Shown one piece after another: positions 4,488 through 7,886 of a DNA stretch of 7,886 bases. The notes beneath the pieces were generated by a model, which was given only the letters and a program-made list of their open reading frames with translations, was not told the DNA's origin and searched no databases. Source of the DNA: an uncultured Alphaproteobacteria bacterium (GTDB lineage Bacteria > Pseudomonadota > Alphaproteobacteria > Rs-D84); contig CAJGDN010000043.1 in NCBI GenBank assembly GCA_904502245.1, forward strand, positions 1-7,886. The letters run 5' to 3'. A program made the position numbers and the translations under genes. Numbering within the stretch: the stretch's first letter is position 1; every line of letters starts with the position of its first letter.

Positions 4488-5793
4488 AGTTTGTGTTTAA
4501 TATATCACTAGCTTTAATATATTCTGGGTCGGTTTTCTTTAAATTCTTTTGTGCGCGTTTTGCGTATTTTTTTGCATCTGTATTCTTATTTATTTTTTCA
4601 TAATACTCTGCCATTGCCCAATCGCTGCGTCCCGGGTCTGTATTGCCGTACGCGCGCGACAGCACCCAGTATGTTAATGGTGTTTGTTCTGTCAATAATG
4701 CGCGTTTGCATAATTCAATTGCGCGCGTTGCGTCGCCTGGTTTGTTTCTTTCTACCAATACCAGCGCCAATGCAGTCTGTATTTGTGGTGCGTTTCCTGC
4801 GAAATCCAATGATTTTTCATATGCTATAACACTGTCGTCATAGTGACCAAATTGATATTCAATATCCCCCATCAGTTCCCAAAAATATGGATTCTCAGGA
4901 TTTCGTGAAATCAGCGTCCGAACCCCTGTTTGTGCGCCATCCAGGTTGCCGCCACGCATATTTGCAATTGCACGTGCATACAGTGCGGCATCAGATTTAT
5001 CAGAATATGGGTACAATTCACGCACGCGTTTCGGCGTATCCAAATACCCAACTAACTTTGCACGCACCATTTCGTATTCATTTGTACGCCGCAAAGATTG
5101 TATTTTATCGGCCACGTATTCGTATTCAGTTTTGATTAAATATTCGCGCACGTTATTCAATCTTTCTGTTGTCATCGGGTGATTAATTCTGTTCGGATTT
5201 ATTTTTTCTTCCAGTGCGCCCGTCATTTCATGCATTTGTTTCAAGACATCAATAAATCCATTTGGATTTTGCTTTGCACGTATCATCAAATCAACGCCCA
5301 TGTTGTCTGCTATTCTTTCTTCGTCACGTGAAAACGCCAACATAGATTGCTGTGCTACGCCACTGGCCCCGCCCAGAACCCCGGCCCCCAGGGACGGGTT
5401 GCCGCCTGCGACCATCAGTCCCACCCCCAATGCCTGAATCAGCATTGTTCGTTTCATTTCGGCCGCCATTCGATCGCGCATTTGTGCCATATGGCCACCA
5501 ATCATATGTCCTAATTCGTGCGCAACCACGGCCTGTAATGCATCAGGATTTTTAATTTGTTTTAACAGGCCGGTATAAATATACACTTCTTCACCGCCCA
5601 TAACAAACGCATTAAAATCATTGTCGTCAACAATATGAATTTTCAGTCGTCCGTCTGGAATTCCAGCCGCATCCCCCAGCGGTGCAATCAGTTCACCAAT
5701 TACACGTTCTGTTTCTGTATCGCTGATTTGTGCCGCCGCCCATGTTGACGTACAAATGCATACAGATAATAAAAATGCAAATACTTTACGCAC
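4486..5793 (-). CDS. Secreted M48 metalloprotease with C-terminal TPR repeats, BepA-like (435 aa)
   Basis: A zinc metallopeptidase of the M48 family resembling BepA (YfgC), which in E. coli works in the periplasm on assembly and turnover of outer-membrane proteins. I chose the GTG at 5793. It gives a classic signal peptide (MRKVFAFLLSVCICTSTWA, cleavage near residues 19-21), and a GGGGTGG sequence sits 6 bases upstream. A TTG at 5814 would add seven residues in front and lacks a ribosome site. The zinc site is H92-E-L-G-H96, with E159 in SRDEERIAD. Between them lies the Gly-rich hydrophobic stretch (about 116-147) typical of this group, then HP..ER at 205-211. Residues about 268-418 form TPR-like helical repeats. 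The start overlaps the recG stop by 8 bases, so it should be co-transcribed and coupled. The outer-membrane role is family inference. Confidence 0.92.
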   Translation of the reverse strand: MRKVFAFLLSVCICTSTWAAAQISDTETERVIGELIAPLGDAAGIPDGRLKIHIVDDNDFNAFVMGGEEVYIYTGLLKQIKNPDALQAVVAHELGHMIGGHMAQMRDRMAAEMKRTMLIQALGVGLMVAGGNPSLGAGVLGGASGVAQQSMLAFSRDEERIADNMGVDLMIRAKQNPNGFIDVLKQMHEMTGALEEKINPNRINHPMTTERLNNVREYLIKTEYEYVADKIQSLRRTNEYEMVRAKLVGYLDTPKRVRELYPYSDKSDAALYARAIANMRGGNLDGAQTGVRTLISRNPENPYFWELMGDIEYQFGHYDDSVIAYEKSLDFAGNAPQIQTALALVLVERNKPGDATRAIELCKRALLTEQTPLTYWVLSRAYGNTDPGRSDWAMAEYYEKINKNTDAKKYAKRAQKNLKKTDPEYIKASDILNTN

Positions 5794-7843
5794 CCAGAAC
5801 CACCCCACGGTCAAATATGTACATTAAACTGCGAATCCAAGAATCTATATCGTTATCACGTGCTGCACTGGCAGCTAATTTAAATAAATCCCTGTGTTCG
5901 CGCCAATCTACAAAATGATATCGCATCCATCCGCTTTGACGTGTGCCTAATAATTCGCCGACGCCCCGCATAATCAGGTCTTGTTCTGCGATAACAAACC
6001 CGTCATCAGTTTCGCACAGCACATCCAGTCGTTTTAACCCATCTTCGCTGACATTTCTTCCAAACACCAGAACGCAAAACGATTGCACATTGCCGCGTCC
6101 AACACGTCCGCGTAATTGATGCAGTGCGGCCAATCCAAACCGTTCTGCATTTTCAATCACGATAATAGATGCACGTGGTACATCAATGCCGACTTCAATT
6201 ACGGTTGTTGCGACCAGAATCTGCATACCTGAATTATCGTCGGCAAATTCTGCCATAACGCTGTCGCGTTCTTTTTTATCCATTTTTCCGTGCACCAGAC
6301 CCGCACTTGGAAAGTATTCTGCCAACATTTTATGCCGTTCTTCGGCGGCCGTCATTGCGTTTTCGTTTTCAGATTCTTCCACCAATGGGCAAACCCAGTA
6401 CACCTTGGCGCCATTGTCTATTTGTGGTTTTATTCGTTCAATCAGTTCGATTATGCGTCCGCATGATATTTTAATTGTTTTAATTGGTTTTCGTCCAGCG
6501 GGTTTTTCATTGATAATTGAAACATCCATATCGCCATAAACTGTCATAGACAATGTTCGTGGAATTGGCGTTGCCGACAATGCCAGCATATCCGGATTAT
6601 TACCTTTTTGTCGCAGTGCTTCGCGTTGGGATACGCCAAACCTGTGTTGTTCATCAATAATAACCAACCCCAAATCGCGATATTCCACATCGTTTGAAAA
6701 CAGTGCATGTGTCCCCACGACAATACGTGTGCGTCCCGATCGCAGTGATATTAATTTTTCACGTCGCGCGCCACCTTTATCCCGCCCGGTCAGAATGTCG
6801 CATACAATTCCCATTTTGTCACACATCGGTTTGATTTTAACCCAGTGTTGTTGTGCCAATGTGTCCGTTGGTGCCAACAGGGCGGTTTGTGCCCCGGATT
6901 CCGCCATTTTAATTGCCGCCGCCAATGCGACGATTGTTTTTCCGCTGCCTACATCTCCCTGGACCAGACGCATCATCGGAACATCACGTTGCAAATCTGT
7001 AAATATTTCATCAACTGTACGCTTTTGTGCGCCGGTCATTTCAAAAGGAATGTTTTCCCAGAATTTTTCCATCAGGTTATATTTTGCTGGGCGTGGCGTG
7101 CGACGATTGCGCACGTCCGCACGATTGCGACGGCTGATAACAATGGCGGCCTGGTGTGATAATAATTCACAGTACGCCAACTTTGCCATATATGTTGCGT
7201 TTGGCATTAAATCATTATCAGATTTTGCATAATGAACATGTTCCAACGCATCAAAAAATTCAATTATTCGTTCATCTGTCTCGCCACGTATTTTGTCGGG
7301 CAGGGCGGCAAATATTCCATCACGAATATTGGTAAAAATTTTTTGTGTCAGCCCTTCGCCGGCGGGATAAATAACCTGGGCAGATGGGATTTTAGACGCA
7401 TTTTGCAGTTCTTCGATAAAATCGGGATGACTGATTGTTGGGCGTGCTGATTTTTCCAGTTTTCCTGAAATCATTCGCCATGCTCCGATTGGCAGTTTTT
7501 TTAGCCAGTAATCCAGATAATTTGAATTAAAGAATTGCAAAACAACAGTATTGTTCATTTTGTCATTACAAATTACCTGGGTTGGTCTGCGCCGTCCACG
7601 TCCAAACCCGCCACCACGTTTATGTGATTTTATTTGCACAGGTATTGTGATTACATCACCCGGGTTTGCGTTCATTACATTTTCTGTTACGCCACGTGCC
7701 CGCACGTATGACGGCCGATGCAGCAAGAAATCCAGCACGCGTCGCCCCCCCAGAACGTCTTCCAGGCGTTCTGCCACCACTGGGCCAACGCCACGAATAA
7801 ATTGCAAATCAGAATTCAAAAAATCGAACAAATCACGTTTCAT
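5786..7843 (-). CDS. recG: ATP-dependent DNA helicase RecG (685 aa)
   Basis: RecG remodels stalled replication forks and branched recombination intermediates. Order of parts: an N-terminal helical element with IRGVGPVVAERL (16-27), an OB-fold wedge (about 55-160), then helicase domains with Walker A GDVGSGKT (296-303), DEQH (397-400), SATPIPRT (423-430), ATTVIEVGIDVP (545-556) and QLRGRVGRG (576-584). The C-terminal TRG region includes GTRQSG (633-638). The length is close to the family's usual 690 or so. The wedge contains a Gly/Arg-rich loop, KRGGGFGRGRRRP (75-87), that adds positive charge where DNA is held. The frame is closed by a TAA 15 bases upstream with no other start, so ATG 7843 is firm, though it has no Shine-Dalgarno. 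The M48 gene follows with overlap. Confidence 0.97.
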   Translation of the reverse strand: MKRDLFDFLNSDLQFIRGVGPVVAERLEDVLGGRRVLDFLLHRPSYVRARGVTENVMNANPGDVITIPVQIKSHKRGGGFGRGRRRPTQVICNDKMNNTVVLQFFNSNYLDYWLKKLPIGAWRMISGKLEKSARPTISHPDFIEELQNASKIPSAQVIYPAGEGLTQKIFTNIRDGIFAALPDKIRGETDERIIEFFDALEHVHYAKSDNDLMPNATYMAKLAYCELLSHQAAIVISRRNRADVRNRRTPRPAKYNLMEKFWENIPFEMTGAQKRTVDEIFTDLQRDVPMMRLVQGDVGSGKTIVALAAAIKMAESGAQTALLAPTDTLAQQHWVKIKPMCDKMGIVCDILTGRDKGGARREKLISLRSGRTRIVVGTHALFSNDVEYRDLGLVIIDEQHRFGVSQREALRQKGNNPDMLALSATPIPRTLSMTVYGDMDVSIINEKPAGRKPIKTIKISCGRIIELIERIKPQIDNGAKVYWVCPLVEESENENAMTAAEERHKMLAEYFPSAGLVHGKMDKKERDSVMAEFADDNSGMQILVATTVIEVGIDVPRASIIVIENAERFGLAALHQLRGRVGRGNVQSFCVLVFGRNVSEDGLKRLDVLCETDDGFVIAEQDLIMRGVGELLGTRQSGWMRYHFVDWREHRDLFKLAASAARDNDIDSWIRSLMYIFDRGVVLGA

Positions 7844-7852
7844 TACGTATAA

Positions 7853-7881
7853 AATTTAGTGAATTTTATATAAATATTCAA
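7853..7881 (-). promoter_or_regulatory. Candidate recG promoter, nearly leaderless
   Basis: Minus strand: TTGAAT (7881-7876), a 17-base spacer, then TAAATT (7858-7853). The -10 box ends 9 bases before the ATG, the same distance as at lon, predicting a leader of 2-3 bases. The hexamers are moderate matches in AT-rich DNA at the window edge, so an upstream gene or promoter outside the window is an alternative. Confidence 0.38.
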
Positions 7882-7886
7882 TACTA

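Noticed and set aside
6729..7232. Plus-strand frame of 167 codons opposite recG
   Set aside because: It is a shadow of RecG helicase motifs; no ribosome site and low-complexity, Ser/Arg/Cys-rich composition.

Overview
The window looks like a piece of an alphaproteobacterial chromosome from an organism with compact gene spacing and moderate to low GC. The strongest evidence is a circularly permuted, two-piece tmRNA gene (ssrA) on the minus strand. Its tRNA-like acceptor piece lies upstream of its tag-coding piece, as in Alphaproteobacteria. The proteins (Lon, Obg, RecG, BepA-like M48 peptidase) are housekeeping types. The rubrerythrin hints at an anaerobic or microaerophilic, possibly host-associated, lifestyle; that part is inference.

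Layout on the minus strand at the left side, in transcription order: ssrA (about 2190 to 1850), a 75-aa two-helix membrane protein (1816 to 1589), an intrinsic terminator (about 1582 to 1559), a promoter, and lon (from 1494, running off the left edge with the protease domain missing). In the middle, on the plus strand: obgE (2261-3292), a 29-bp overlapping gene of unknown function with a Cys cluster (3264-3758), then a separate strong promoter and rubrerythrin (3834-4457). A bidirectional terminator hairpin (4462-4487) separates these from the converging minus-strand pair recG (7843 to 5786) and a secreted BepA-like M48 metalloprotease (5793 to 4486), whose start overlaps the recG stop.

The genes share themes rather than one pathway: protein quality control (tmRNA trans-translation, Lon, the periplasmic M48/TPR protease), ribosome assembly (Obg), DNA repair (RecG) and peroxide defence (rubrerythrin). 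ssrA and obgE are divergent, and their promoters are interleaved within about 45 bp. lon and recG have no Shine-Dalgarno sequence, and each has a promoter-like -10 box exactly 9 nt from its ATG, which suggests leaderless or nearly leaderless mRNAs. I see no mobile element, CRISPR array, phage gene or tRNA. The most noteworthy element is the ssrA locus, with its predicted tag (A)ANDNVRLAMAA, its unusual T-loop and a small membrane-protein gene directly downstream before any terminator.
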